NCBI GenBank assembly: GCA_035529395.1
Contig: DATKWT010000018.1
Location: 1 to 36,160, forward strand
Reading direction: 5' to 3'
DNA: 36,160 bases
DNA from: Dehalococcoidales bacterium
GTDB lineage: Bacteria; Chloroflexota; Dehalococcoidia; Dehalococcoidales; Fen-1064
Shown here: positions 6,704-15,403 of the stretch, piece after piece
How positions within the stretch are numbered: position 1 is the stretch's first letter
How the letters are laid out: every line of letters starts with the position of its first letter
The notes under the pieces: model-generated
Database searches by the model: none
What the model was told of the DNA's origin: nothing
What the model saw: the letters and a program-made list of their open reading frames with translations, nothing else
Position numbers and translations under genes: made by a program

Positions 6704-9535
6704 ATGACACATGTCCCACAAATCGAACCGGAGATGCCCAAAGCCTACGAAGCCGTCAGAGTCGAGCCGAAGTGGTTCAGATTCTGGTTGGAGAAGGATT
6801 ATTTCCGGGCCGAGATAGACCCCGATAAGAAGCCCTTTACTATAATGATGCCTCTACCCAACGTCACCGGCGACCTGCACATGGGGCACGTCTGCTTCCT
6901 GACCCCGGAGGACATCCTGACCCGCTGGCACCGGATGAAGGGCGATTCAGCCCTGTGGCTGCCCGGTATCGACCACTCAGGTATCGGTGCCCAGGTGGTC
7001 GTGGAGCGGATACTCGCAGAAGAAGGCCTTACCCGGCAAGATATCGGCCGTGAGAAGTTCCTCGAGAGAATGCACCGGTGGGCGGAGCAGTGCCGCAAGA
7101 CCATAACCGAGCAGGAGCAGCGGCTGGGCTCTTCGTGCGACTGGAGTCGGGAGAGGTACACCCTGGAAGAAGGGCCCTCACGGGCAGTACGCACCGCCTT
7201 CGTCCGCCTCTACGAGAAAGGCCTCATCTACAAGGGAGAGCGCATCATCAACTGGTGTCCGCGTTGCGCCACCGCTATATCCGACCTCGAAGTGGACCAC
7301 AAGGACCTGACCGGCCACCTCTGGTACGTCCGCTACCCTCTTACGGATGGTAGCGGCTACATCACTGTGGCCACGACACGACCGGAGACCATCCTCGGTG
7401 ATACCGCCGTAGCCGTGAACCCCGACGATGAGCGGTTCAAGGACATGGTAGGCAAGAAGGTCATTCTGCCCGCCGTCAAACGCGAGATACCCATAATCGC
7501 CGACGACGCCGTCGACGCCGCATTCGGTACCGGTGCCGTCAAGATAACCCCGCAGCACGACCCTGTGGACTTCGAGGTAGCCCAGCGCCACAACCTTCCC
7601 CTGGTGAACATTCTTAACAACGATGCCACCATGAACGAGAACGCCGGGCCTTATGAAGGCATGGACCGGTTTACCTGCCGTGAAATGATAGTAGCCGACC
7701 TGGAAAAAGACGGCTTGCTCGTGAAGATAGAGCCCTACTCCCACTCGGTCGGGCACTGTGACCGTTGCCAGACAATCATCGAGCCGCTGGCCAGCAAACA
7801 GTGGTTCGTCAGCATGAAGCCGCTGGCCGGACCGGCGATAGACTCCGTGGTGGACGGCCGTATCAGAATCCTCCCGGAACGCTTCATCAAGGTCTACCTG
7901 AACTGGATGGAGAACATCCGCGACTGGTGTATCAGCCGCCAACTCTGGTGGGGGCACAGAATCCCGGTCTGGTACTGCGGGAAGTGCGATGGCCACAGGA
8001 TTCACCTCAGGCTTTCGGATGCGGTCCTGAGGAAGCACGGTCTGACCGAAACCATACATGACTACTTGGCGCTGGAAAACACGGGCCTAAGTCGGCAGGA
8101 GATAGCGGACAGTATAGAGTCGGGCTACGTCGACCTGGGGACGGCCAATATAGTAGCGGTGGAGGAACCGGAGGTGTGCCCTAGCTGCGAAAGCCGGAGT
8201 CTCATCCAGGACACGGATGTGCTTGACACCTGGTTCAGCTCCGCGCTGTGGCCTCATTCCACACTGGGGTGGCCGGACGACACCGAGGACCTGCGCTACT
8301 TCTACCCCACCTCGGTCATGGAGACCGGCTATGACATACTCCCCTTCTGGGTTGCACGGATGATTGTGATGGGGCTGGAAGACGCAGGCGACATCCCCTT
8401 CCACACCGTCTACCTGCACGGCCTGCTGCGCGACGCCCACGGCGAGAAGATGAGCAAGGTCAAGGGCACGGGCATTGACCCGATAGGCGTCGTCAACAAG
8501 TATGGTGCCGATGCCCTGCGCTTTGCCATCATGACCGGCACATCCCCCGGAAATGACATCAAGCTGGGAGAGGAGAAAGTGGAGGCGGGCCGCAATTTCG
8601 CCAACAAGCTCTGGAACGCCACCCGGTTCGTCGTCAGGAGCATCGAGTCCGCAGGCGGCGACCTCACCATAGAGTGGGACCGACTTCCCCGTGAAGACCG
8701 CTGGATTCTCAGTCGGTTGAACCGTACCGTGTCCAGTGTCACCGGTCTCCTGGATGACTTCCAGCTCGGTGAAGCCCTAAGGCAGATGCACGATTTCCTG
8801 TGGGGCGAGTTCTGTGACTGGTATATCGAGATAGCCAAGATACGCCTTAACCCCGAAGCCGGTACGTCTCCCTCCCCGATACCCGTGCTGGTGCACGCGC
8901 TGGAGACATCGCTCCGCTTGCTGCACCCCTACATGCCCTTCATCACCGAGGAGTTGTGGCAGCACCTGAGACAACGCCTGCCCACCGACTGGCAACCCAC
9001 GGAATCGATAGTGGTAGCGTATTATCCGGAGGTTGACACGAGTACTTTCGATGCCGAGGCAGAGCGCATCATGGAATCCGTGGTGGAGATAGTGCGCGCC
9101 ATCCGCAACGTCCGCACGCAGCATAAGGTAGAACTGGCACGGTGGGTCGAGGCCAATGTTTTCGGTGGTGAGTTGACCGGGTCTATCCGGGAGCACGCAG
9201 CGGCTATCGAGACCCTGGCCAGGGCCAGGCCGGTGACCTTCCACGATAACCGCCAGCCGGAGCAAGCCAGCGACAACGATATCGTTCTGGTGCTGAAGGA
9301 GACCGAGGTCGTCATCCCGATGGAGAGCATGGTTGACATGGTCGCGGAACGGGAGCGCCTCGGCAAGGAGATAGCAGAGGTCGCGGCGGATGTTGCCCGA
9401 CTGGAAGCCAGGCTGAAGGACCAGGCATTTCTAAGCAAGGCACCGGAAGCCGTTATCGAAAAGGAACGTGGTCGACTTACCGAGCGAAAGGACAGGCTGG
9501 AAAGACTGCGGCAGGAACTCAGGCGGCTGACTTAG
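6704..9535 (+). CDS. valS: valyl-tRNA synthetase
   Basis: 943 residues, a full-length class Ia synthetase that charges tRNA-Val. The ATP-binding signatures are PLPNVTGDLHMGHV (HMGH at 59-62) and KMSKV (from residue 582). Between them lies the editing (CP1) domain, with the TTRPETILGDTAVAVNP segment. Zinc-binding Cys pairs are visible as WCPRC, CGKC and CPSC. The anticodon-binding helical domain follows KMSK. The last 65 or so residues are a charged coiled coil (MVAERERLGKEIAEV, LERLRQELRRL), typical of bacterial ValRS and absent from IleRS. The SD is CGGAGAAA upstream of the ATG. The gene ends convergently with a broken methyltransferase gene; I see no good terminator in the 40-nt gap. Confidence 0.97.
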   Translation: MTHVPQIEPEMPKAYEAVRVEPKWFRFWLEKDYFRAEIDPDKKPFTIMMPLPNVTGDLHMGHVCFLTPEDILTRWHRMKGDSALWLPGIDHSGIGAQVVVERILAEEGLTRQDIGREKFLERMHRWAEQCRKTITEQEQRLGSSCDWSRERYTLEEGPSRAVRTAFVRLYEKGLIYKGERIINWCPRCATAISDLEVDHKDLTGHLWYVRYPLTDGSGYITVATTRPETILGDTAVAVNPDDERFKDMVGKKVILPAVKREIPIIADDAVDAAFGTGAVKITPQHDPVDFEVAQRHNLPLVNILNNDATMNENAGPYEGMDRFTCREMIVADLEKDGLLVKIEPYSHSVGHCDRCQTIIEPLASKQWFVSMKPLAGPAIDSVVDGRIRILPERFIKVYLNWMENIRDWCISRQLWWGHRIPVWYCGKCDGHRIHLRLSDAVLRKHGLTETIHDYLALENTGLSRQEIADSIESGYVDLGTANIVAVEEPEVCPSCESRSLIQDTDVLDTWFSSALWPHSTLGWPDDTEDLRYFYPTSVMETGYDILPFWVARMIVMGLEDAGDIPFHTVYLHGLLRDAHGEKMSKVKGTGIDPIGVVNKYGADALRFAIMTGTSPGNDIKLGEEKVEAGRNFANKLWNATRFVVRSIESAGGDLTIEWDRLPREDRWILSRLNRTVSSVTGLLDDFQLGEALRQMHDFLWGEFCDWYIEIAKIRLNPEAGTSPSPIPVLVHALETSLRLLHPYMPFITEELWQHLRQRLPTDWQPTESIVVAYYPEVDTSTFDAEAERIMESVVEIVRAIRNVRTQHKVELARWVEANVFGGELTGSIREHAAAIETLARARPVTFHDNRQPEQASDNDIVLVLKETEVVIPMESMVDMVAERERLGKEIAEVAADVARLEARLKDQAFLSKAPEAVIEKERGRLTERKDRLERLRQELRRLT

Positions 9536-9575
9536 TTCCTGGTTTGGGCTCAGGACTTGATGGTCTGGAACGCTC

Positions 9576-10355
9576 TCACGGCAGTCTATCGCAGACAAAA
9601 CAGACGATGAGATTCTTCCCGTCGTCCGCTTGCTCCTCATAGTTAATCAAAGCATTCGCAGAAAATCCGGCCTCAGAGAACAAGGACGAATAGTCATCCA
9701 TCGACATCACCGGCGCTTCCGAGACGAATTTTTCTACAGCCTCACTACCGTCCTTGTGTCTTGTTTTGTAATAGTAAACAGTGACTGCCCACTTCCCGTC
9801 TTGACTAAGCTCACTCACAACCTTCCGCTCGACTGAATCGCGGGTTACTGGATGACTGACAGGTTTTGACCACTCAGGCATTCGTTGGTCGCCACCAAAT
9901 CCCAGGGTCCCCGAGCGACGTACTGCTACCAGGAGTTTTCCACCCGACCGTGAATGCCGATGGACATACTTCAAACACGATAACTGTTATTTCCCGGTAT
10001 TAAGTTCACGAAAGGAATTATCCGCGATGATGACGAGGCCAAAATGTCTGTCAAGCTGAAAATCAGTCATGTCCGCACGATGCAGAAAAATCCGGGATGC
10101 AACTTCAGAAGGCATTCCAGAAACACGCTCGCTGGCTATATCAATCATGTTTTGTGACAGGTCAATGCCTTCGACTGTATAACCAGCCCGGGCAATCGCT
10201 GTGAGCAGTCGAGCCGTGCCACAGGTAAGTTCCAAGACTGGGCCGCCGGTTCTCCGCGCGGACTTCGTATACCAGGCAATCTCTTTATCCGCAAGAGGAT
10301 TTAGATATGGATAGTCCCAACCGAACAACTCGTATCGTTCAAGGTGCGCATCCAC
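9576..10355 (-). pseudogene. class I SAM-dependent methyltransferase interrupted by in-frame TAA
   Basis: One reading frame covers a whole small methyltransferase but has a TAA at 9989-9987. The part before it starts at GTG 10355 (AAGG 8 nt upstream) and carries GWDYPYLNPLADKEI, the SAM-binding VLELTCGTARLL and the acidic-loop VEGIDLS, ending RELNTGK. Directly after the stop, in the same frame, come QLSCLKYVHRHSRSGGKLLVAVRR (motif region after strand 4) and a normal C-terminal half ending CFVCDRLP. No bases are missing or added. A single change from CAA or GAA to TAA would explain it. TAA is used as a normal stop nearby (nnr, ftsK), so recoding is not expected. It lies at the decayed end of the secA-SDR run and is probably a recent pseudogene. 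Confidence 0.85.
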
Positions 10356-10410
10356 AATAGATACCTTACACTGATGGAGTATGATTGATCCTGGCATTAG
10401 CCCGATATCG

Positions 10411-10512
10411 CTACCTGCCAGTTACCGAACGCCCCAGAAGACCATTATTATGCAGCCAGTCCAGACCCTTCCTGGTATCAATGGCCACGCTGCCCTTGTC
10501 GCTGCGATTCAG
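10411..10512 (-). pseudogene. C-terminal remnant of a second copy of the 244-residue gene
   Basis: Starting immediately after the SDR stop codon, 34 codons read as the C-terminus of the protein encoded at 11349-12083: RSDK..VA.DTRKGLDWL..NGLLGR is shared, and this copy ends at its own TAG (10413-10411). At DNA level 10430-10512 matches 11398-11480 with 9 mismatches in 83 positions by eye and no gaps. There is no start and no upstream part. The SDR gene is thus flanked by two direct copies of this segment. Confidence 0.85.
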
Positions 10513-11352
10513 CTAGTTCCGGTTGCGCCCGCCGTCAACGTTCAGCGTCTGGCCGGTGATATTCTTCCCCTCGTTGGAAACCAGAAACAGGACCGCCTCG
10601 GCGATGTCCTCTGCCGTCTGCTCTCTCCCCAGCGGAGTCGGGGGGGCAAGCTCGGGGAACTTTCCCTCGTTCAGGGCATCGAACCACTCTCGCGGCGTCA
10701 TGCCCTTGTACTCCGGCCTGGTCTCGACCATCCTCTGCGCGCTTCTCTTCCAGGTATCCGTGTAGACGTATCCCGGACAGACACAGTTGACGTTGACATC
10801 GTATGGGCCTAGCTCCTCCGCCAGCGAGTGAGTGAACCGGAGCAGGCCGGCCTTCATGGCGGCGTAGGACAGCGGTGATGTGTGTGAGGTGTAGGTGTCA
10901 CGCCCGGATACCGACGATATGTTCACGATTTTACCGCTCTTCTGCGCCATGAAATGGGGAGCAATCGCACGGCACATCAGCACGGGCGCCCTGAGGTTCT
11001 GCTCATACATCCCGTCCCACTCCGCCACGACACGGCCCAGAGAACCGCTATCGGGTTCCTTCGGGACCGGCGGACCGCCTCCGACATTGTTCACCAGGAT
11101 GTCTATCCTGCCGAAGGCAGCGACAGTGCTATTGATGACACGCTCGACCACTTCTACCCTGGTGATATCGCCGGGTAGCGCCAGAGCACGCCTGTCCATG
11201 CCCTTAATCTCGGCCACGACGGCCGCCGTCGTTTCTTCCTGGTAGGAGTTGACGGCAAGGTCCGCTCCTTCCCTGGCAAGACAGAGGGCGATGGCCCGAC
11301 CGATTCCCCGTCCTGCCGCGGTAACCACGGCTACCTTACCTTCCAGTTTCAT
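10513..11352 (-). CDS. short-chain dehydrogenase/reductase (SDR)
   Basis: 279 residues, classical SDR length. The NAD(P)-binding glycine motif is TAAGRGIGRA (11-20). NNVGG (88-92) follows strand 4, ISSVSG holds the catalytic Ser near 147, and SYAAMKAG gives the Tyr163-x3-Lys167 catalytic pair. The C-terminus has the usual GQTLNVDGG. An insertion between NNVGG and the active site (GPPVPKEPDSGSLGR) is longer than average. It oxidises or reduces a carbonyl/alcohol with NAD(P); the substrate cannot be told. ATG overlaps the upstream stop as ATGA, so it is translationally coupled to the 244-residue gene. It abuts a duplicated fragment of that gene downstream. Confidence 0.92.
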   Translation of the reverse strand: MKLEGKVAVVTAAGRGIGRAIALCLAREGADLAVNSYQEETTAAVVAEIKGMDRRALALPGDITRVEVVERVINSTVAAFGRIDILVNNVGGGPPVPKEPDSGSLGRVVAEWDGMYEQNLRAPVLMCRAIAPHFMAQKSGKIVNISSVSGRDTYTSHTSPLSYAAMKAGLLRFTHSLAEELGPYDVNVNCVCPGYVYTDTWKRSAQRMVETRPEYKGMTPREWFDALNEGKFPELAPPTPLGREQTAEDIAEAVLFLVSNEGKNITGQTLNVDGGRNRN

Positions 11353-12083
11353 CGGTGCCTCCTGTTGTCTTCCAGGGTCTGTCCACCCGACAGGGGGCGC
11401 CCCAGAAGTCCATTACTACGCAGCCAGTCCAGACCCTTCCTGGTATCACTGGCTACCCTGGCCTTATCGCTGCGTTTCAGCCGGTATTTAAACAGCCAGT
11501 AGGTGAACTCCTTCATCTCCAGCAGGCTGGTAGACCTGCGGTGGGGATAACCCTTTTCCATGCGGAATTCTCTCAACAGAACAGCCATCTCCTGCCGGTA
11601 GATACGCCGGTAGACCTCGTCGGACGGGTCCTGCTCTCTGGCGAGACCGGACACCCACTTCTCTTTGCGGACTTCGTCACGCACTGCCCAGAACAGCGCT
11701 TCCTCCACGGTGATACCGTAGAAATAGTTCAGGTACTGGTGATAGCGAACACTACCGATAAGCTCCTTGAACTGCTCTGTGGTTATATCAGAGGGGAACT
11801 CACCGTGAAAGAGAAAGGCCAACTTTTCGCTCTCAGGCAGGAGGCCGTCTACCGCGGCGCACAGACGTTCCGCAACCACCATCCAGTCCAGTGCTTCCCC
11901 GGCAATAACGTAACGGTAGAGGTGCCCGTCATACGTTTCTTCGGTAATATCCCACAGGGCAATTGCTTCCAGCAGGGCAATGTGCCAATCCCTCCCGGTG
12001 GCGACAGCCTCCTCCAGGTGCCGGATGGCCGCGTTTTCTGCCGTCAATTGAGTTGATAATTGCTCGCTATCCAGGCCAGTCAC
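11349..12083 (-). CDS. conserved-looking protein of unknown function
   Basis: 244 residues, acidic in the N-terminal half and basic near the C-terminus. It looks all-helical and soluble, with aromatic-rich helices (HQYLNYFYGITVEEALFWAVRDE, EMKEFTYWLFKYRLKRSDK). No catalytic motif, membrane segment or signal is visible and I do not recognise the family. The start is GTG in a GTGA overlap with the HhH gene. The stop overlaps the SDR start as ATGA. A remnant of a second copy lies beyond the SDR gene, so the family was duplicated here and one copy decayed. Base composition is like its neighbours, so recent transfer is not indicated. Confidence 0.75.
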   Translation of the reverse strand: MTGLDSEQLSTQLTAENAAIRHLEEAVATGRDWHIALLEAIALWDITEETYDGHLYRYVIAGEALDWMVVAERLCAAVDGLLPESEKLAFLFHGEFPSDITTEQFKELIGSVRYHQYLNYFYGITVEEALFWAVRDEVRKEKWVSGLAREQDPSDEVYRRIYRQEMAVLLREFRMEKGYPHRRSTSLLEMKEFTYWLFKYRLKRSDKARVASDTRKGLDWLRSNGLLGRPLSGGQTLEDNRRHR

Positions 12084-12394
12084 TTCTTGTCCTCGCCTGC
12101 TTCTGCCCGTAGCTTATCGTAATACTGCAAGCTGCCCGTGGTTACCAGCTCGGTGACCTTCTTTGTGATGGCCTCACCGACTCCGGGGATTTCCCTCAGT
12201 CTACCTTGGGCAACAAGCTGCTCCACGGCGACTGTCTGGCCTTCAATGGCATCGGCTGCCTTGCGGTAAGCCCGTATCTTGAACCAGTTCTCCTTCTGCT
12301 TCTCCAGCAGGTCGGCAATCTCCCGAAACACCCCGGCGATTTCAGTGTTGTTCATGGCTGATATCGCGTGACGGCCTATACTGATGTCCCTCAC
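12080..12394 (-). CDS. helix-hairpin-helix protein (PolX/Pol beta N-terminal-like domain)
   Basis: 104 residues from a GTG at 12394 that overlaps the secA stop as GTGA. An internal ATG at 12355 (MNNTEIAGVFREIADLLE, 91 residues) matches where the domain itself begins. Neither start has a clear SD, which fits coupled translation. The sequence resembles the 8-kDa-type N-terminal domain of family X DNA polymerases: helix IADLLE, NWFKIRAYRKAADAIE, then the HhH motif LREIPGVGEAITKKV. Such domains bind DNA through the backbone. No nuclease or polymerase part follows; the next gene is unrelated. It could be a free-standing DNA-binding protein. Confidence 0.82.
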   Translation of the reverse strand: MRDISIGRHAISAMNNTEIAGVFREIADLLEKQKENWFKIRAYRKAADAIEGQTVAVEQLVAQGRLREIPGVGEAITKKVTELVTTGSLQYYDKLRAEAGEDKK

Positions 12395-15078
12395 TTACCA
12401 CAGCAGTGCTTGTACTTCTTGCCGCTGCCACAGGGGCAGGGGTCGTTGCGCCCTATCTTCTTACCGGCCACCTTCACCTTCTGTGGCTGCCTGGGGCCAT
12501 CATCGCCCCGGCTGGCAATCATTTTCGCCATCTCCTTCGGCACCTGCCTTTGCACCGGTTCCCTGGCAAGACTAACATGGAAGATAGAGTGGATGACATC
12601 ATGCCGGATACTGTCCAGCAGGGCCTGGAACTGGGCGGCGCCTTCACGCTTGTAGGCCACCAGAGGGTCACGCTGGGCATACGCTTGAAGCCCTATCCCC
12701 TGGCGCATGTAGTCCATCTCGGTAAGGTGCTCCACCCAGAGGCTGTCGATGATGCGCAGCATCAGCAGACGCTCCAGCATCCTCATGTTGTCCGCACCCA
12801 GTTCCTGCTCCCGTTGCTCGTAGACAGACTCTCCAATCTCAATGAGCTTATCCTCAATCTGCCTGGGCTTCAACTCGGTGAGAGCACCGGCATCGATGGT
12901 CGGGGGTAACGGCATAACCGTGGCGACCTCGGTAAGCAAGCCGGCCATATCCTCTTCAGGGTTCTCATTCCGCGTAAAGCTGCCCACGACTCCCTGTATC
13001 TCCTGGGCCACCATGTCCTGGATGTTAGCCTTGAGGTCGGCGCCGCTGATAATCTTGCTGCGCTCGCTGTAGATAAGCTCGCGCTGGGCGTTGATTACAT
13101 CGTCATAGTCGACCAGGTGTTTCCGTATGTCGAAGTTGTAGCCCTCCACGTTGACCTGGGCACTCTCGATGGAACGGTTCACCAGCCGGTTCTCAATGGG
13201 TGTGTCTTCGCCAATACCGGCCCACTCCATGACGCCCTTCACGCGGTCGCCGCCAAAACGCTTCATCACGTCATCTTCCAGGGACACGTAGAAGCGGGAG
13301 CTTCCCGGGTCGCCCTGCCGTCCCGCTCTACCCCGGAGCTGGTTGTCGATACGTCTTGCCTCATGGCGCTCGGTGCCCACTATGTGGAGTCCGCCCAGGC
13401 CGACTACATCGTCATGTTCCTGCTGCCATTCCTTCTGATCCCGGTCTTCGGGATTGCCGCCGAGGACGATATCAACACCGCGCCCCGCCATGTTGGTAGC
13501 AACGGTCACGGTACCCAGCCGGCCCGCCTGAGCAATGATACCGGCTTCCTTCTCGTGCAATTTGGCATTCAGTACCTGGTGCCGGACCCCTTTCCTCGTC
13601 AGCCGCGCACTCAGGTCTTCCGACTTCTCAATGGAGACCGTGCCGATGAGCACCGGCCGCTTCTCGTTATGAAACTGCTCAACCTCCCGCACAACTGCGT
13701 TAAACTTGGCATTTTCGTCCTTGTATATCTGGTCGGTAAAATCTTCCCGAATCATCGGCTCGTTGGTGGGGACAACCACCACTTCAAGCTTGTATATCTT
13801 GTGGAACTCCTCTGCCTCGGTAATCGCCGTGCCCGTCATTCCAGCCAGCTTTTCGTACATACGGAAGTAGTTCTGGAAGGTGATGGTAGCATAGGTCATG
13901 CTCTCCCGCTGTACCTTCACCCGCTCTTTGGCCTCAATCGCCTGGTGCAGTCCCCCCGAAAAACGACGGCCGAACATCAGACGTCCGGTGAACTCGTCGA
14001 CAATGACCACCTGGCCATCCCGTACCACGTACTCGACATCCCGATGGTAGAGCAGTTGTGCCTTGAGTGCGTTGTCCATATAGCGCGTCAGGGATGCATT
14101 CGCCGGGTCGTAGAGACTGGGCGACTTCAGGACGCCATCACGGGACAGCGCTGTCTCGACGGCATTGATGCCATCGTCAGTCAGGCTAACCGCACGCCGC
14201 TTTTCATCTATGGTGAAGTGCTCGTCCTGGCGCAGCCGGGGGACAAGCCGGGCAAAGACCTGGTACTTCTGTTCCGCCTCTTCAGCCGGGCCGCTGATAA
14301 TCAGCGGGGTACGCGCTTCATCGATGAGGATGTTGTCCACCTCGTCAACAATGGCATAGTGCAGCGGACGCTGCACACACCGTTCCAGTTCGACAACCAT
14401 GTTGTCGCGCAGGTAATCAAACCCGAACTCGTTGTTGGTGCCGTAGGTAATATCGGCCTGGTACGCCTCCCGGCGCGAGACCGGACGCATGAAACTCCAG
14501 GTCTTGTCATCTGTTTCGTGGGTGGGGTCATAGACAAACGAGGACTCGTGCTGGAGGCTGGCGACACTGACACCCAGGGCATGGTATATCGGCCCCATCC
14601 AGCGCGATTGCCATTTGCATAGGTAATCGTTCACGGTGACCAGGTGGCAGCCCCGACCGGTCAGAGCATTGAGATAGAGCGGCAACGTGGCCACCAGGGT
14701 CTTACCCTCGCCGGTCTTCATCTCGGCAATCTTACCCTGGTGCAGAACGATACCGCCCATAAGCTGGACATCGAAATGGCGCTGTTTCAGAGTCCGCTTG
14801 GCCGCTTCCCGCACGGCGGCAAAGGCCTCCGGTAATAGTTCATCCGGCGTGCTCCCCGCTTGACACCGTCCCTTGAACTCGTTCGTCTTGGCATGAAGCG
14901 CCTCATCACTGAGTCGCTCGAACTCCGGTTCAAGCTCATTTATCTTCGCCACCAGTAGCTGGAGACGCTTCAACTCCTTCTCGTTGGAATCAAGCATTCC
15001 ACTCAGCAAACTGAGTGGTGCACGCAGCAACCTAAATAGTAACTTAAGCAATGCGCTGAGCCATTTAGGCATCGTCAT
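12391..15078 (-). CDS. secA: protein translocase ATPase SecA
   Basis: 895 residues, full length. SecA drives secretory proteins through SecYEG with ATP. Walker A is MKTGEGKT (120-127). The DEAD-like box follows as VDEVDNILIDEARTPLIISG, and the second nucleotide-binding fold has TNMAGRGVDIVLGG and LRGRAGRQGDPGSS. The C-terminus has the zinc-binding SEC-C motif (RNDPCPCGSGKKYKHCC), which binds SecB or ribosomes in other bacteria. The N-terminus has an amphipathic hydrophobic stretch (LLKLLFRLLRAPLSLLSG), longer than in many SecA proteins. The start is ATG 15078, with 15072 as an alternative. It overlaps the 74-residue gene upstream by 14 nt and the HhH gene downstream by 4 nt. Confidence 0.97.
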   Translation of the reverse strand: MTMPKWLSALLKLLFRLLRAPLSLLSGMLDSNEKELKRLQLLVAKINELEPEFERLSDEALHAKTNEFKGRCQAGSTPDELLPEAFAAVREAAKRTLKQRHFDVQLMGGIVLHQGKIAEMKTGEGKTLVATLPLYLNALTGRGCHLVTVNDYLCKWQSRWMGPIYHALGVSVASLQHESSFVYDPTHETDDKTWSFMRPVSRREAYQADITYGTNNEFGFDYLRDNMVVELERCVQRPLHYAIVDEVDNILIDEARTPLIISGPAEEAEQKYQVFARLVPRLRQDEHFTIDEKRRAVSLTDDGINAVETALSRDGVLKSPSLYDPANASLTRYMDNALKAQLLYHRDVEYVVRDGQVVIVDEFTGRLMFGRRFSGGLHQAIEAKERVKVQRESMTYATITFQNYFRMYEKLAGMTGTAITEAEEFHKIYKLEVVVVPTNEPMIREDFTDQIYKDENAKFNAVVREVEQFHNEKRPVLIGTVSIEKSEDLSARLTRKGVRHQVLNAKLHEKEAGIIAQAGRLGTVTVATNMAGRGVDIVLGGNPEDRDQKEWQQEHDDVVGLGGLHIVGTERHEARRIDNQLRGRAGRQGDPGSSRFYVSLEDDVMKRFGGDRVKGVMEWAGIGEDTPIENRLVNRSIESAQVNVEGYNFDIRKHLVDYDDVINAQRELIYSERSKIISGADLKANIQDMVAQEIQGVVGSFTRNENPEEDMAGLLTEVATVMPLPPTIDAGALTELKPRQIEDKLIEIGESVYEQREQELGADNMRMLERLLMLRIIDSLWVEHLTEMDYMRQGIGLQAYAQRDPLVAYKREGAAQFQALLDSIRHDVIHSIFHVSLAREPVQRQVPKEMAKMIASRGDDGPRQPQKVKVAGKKIGRNDPCPCGSGKKYKHCCGK

Positions 15079-15289
15079 CCTCTCTCACCAGTTCTCTGGC
15101 TCTGCGTTGCCACTCGACCCAAGCCACAAGCCTGTCCCATTGTTGGGGAGTACAGATAAACTCGTTCTTCCTCAGTCCGCTTTCCTTGAATTTGGACCAC
15201 ATCTTGACTCCTCGGTCTTCGGTGACTTGGGCCATGATATCCGCCTCATACATCTTGTAGGTTTTAGTTACTCTCAGCGGTTCCATCAT
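15065..15289 (-). CDS. small protein of unknown function upstream of secA
   Basis: 74 residues from ATG 15289, chosen because AAGGAGGG lies 5 nt upstream; the frame is open further upstream but without SD. The sequence (MMEPLRVTKTYKMYEADI, then WSKFKESGLRKNEF, TPQQWDRLVAWVEWQRRARELVREDDDA) looks soluble and helical, with many Trp residues. I do not recognise a family. It overlaps the secA start by 14 nt and so is probably made together with SecA. The upstream neighbour is a truncated copy of the secA 5' end. Confidence 0.65.
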   Translation of the reverse strand: MMEPLRVTKTYKMYEADIMAQVTEDRGVKMWSKFKESGLRKNEFICTPQQWDRLVAWVEWQRRARELVREDDDA

Positions 15290-15314
15290 TCCATCCCTCC
15301 TTCTCTTTCTCACG

Positions 15315-15362
15315 GAGTTCCTTCTCGTTGAAATCAAGGAGTACACTCAGCCATCTAGTCAT
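15315..15362 (-). repeat. truncated copy of the secA 5' end
   Basis: On the minus strand this reads MTRWLSVLLDFNEKEL, matching secA residues MPKWLSAL plus LDSNEKEL with 12 of 16 identities. The 18 codons of the hydrophobic stretch between them are missing in frame. The DNA also matches (CTTGATTTCAACGAGAAGGA against CTTGATTCCAACGAGAAGGA). The frame continues for another 16 codons with no SecA similarity and stops inside the 74-residue gene. No SD precedes its ATG. It is either a duplication relic or a short leader peptide. Confidence 0.65.
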
Positions 15363-15403
15363 GGTAGCAGGCTGCTTTAAGACTCTCTCGACCATCCCCC
15401 TGA

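Noticed and set aside
13117-14622. 501-codon open frame on the plus strand inside secA
   Set aside because: Antisense shadow of a clear, full-length secA; its length results from GC-rich codon bias on the other strand.
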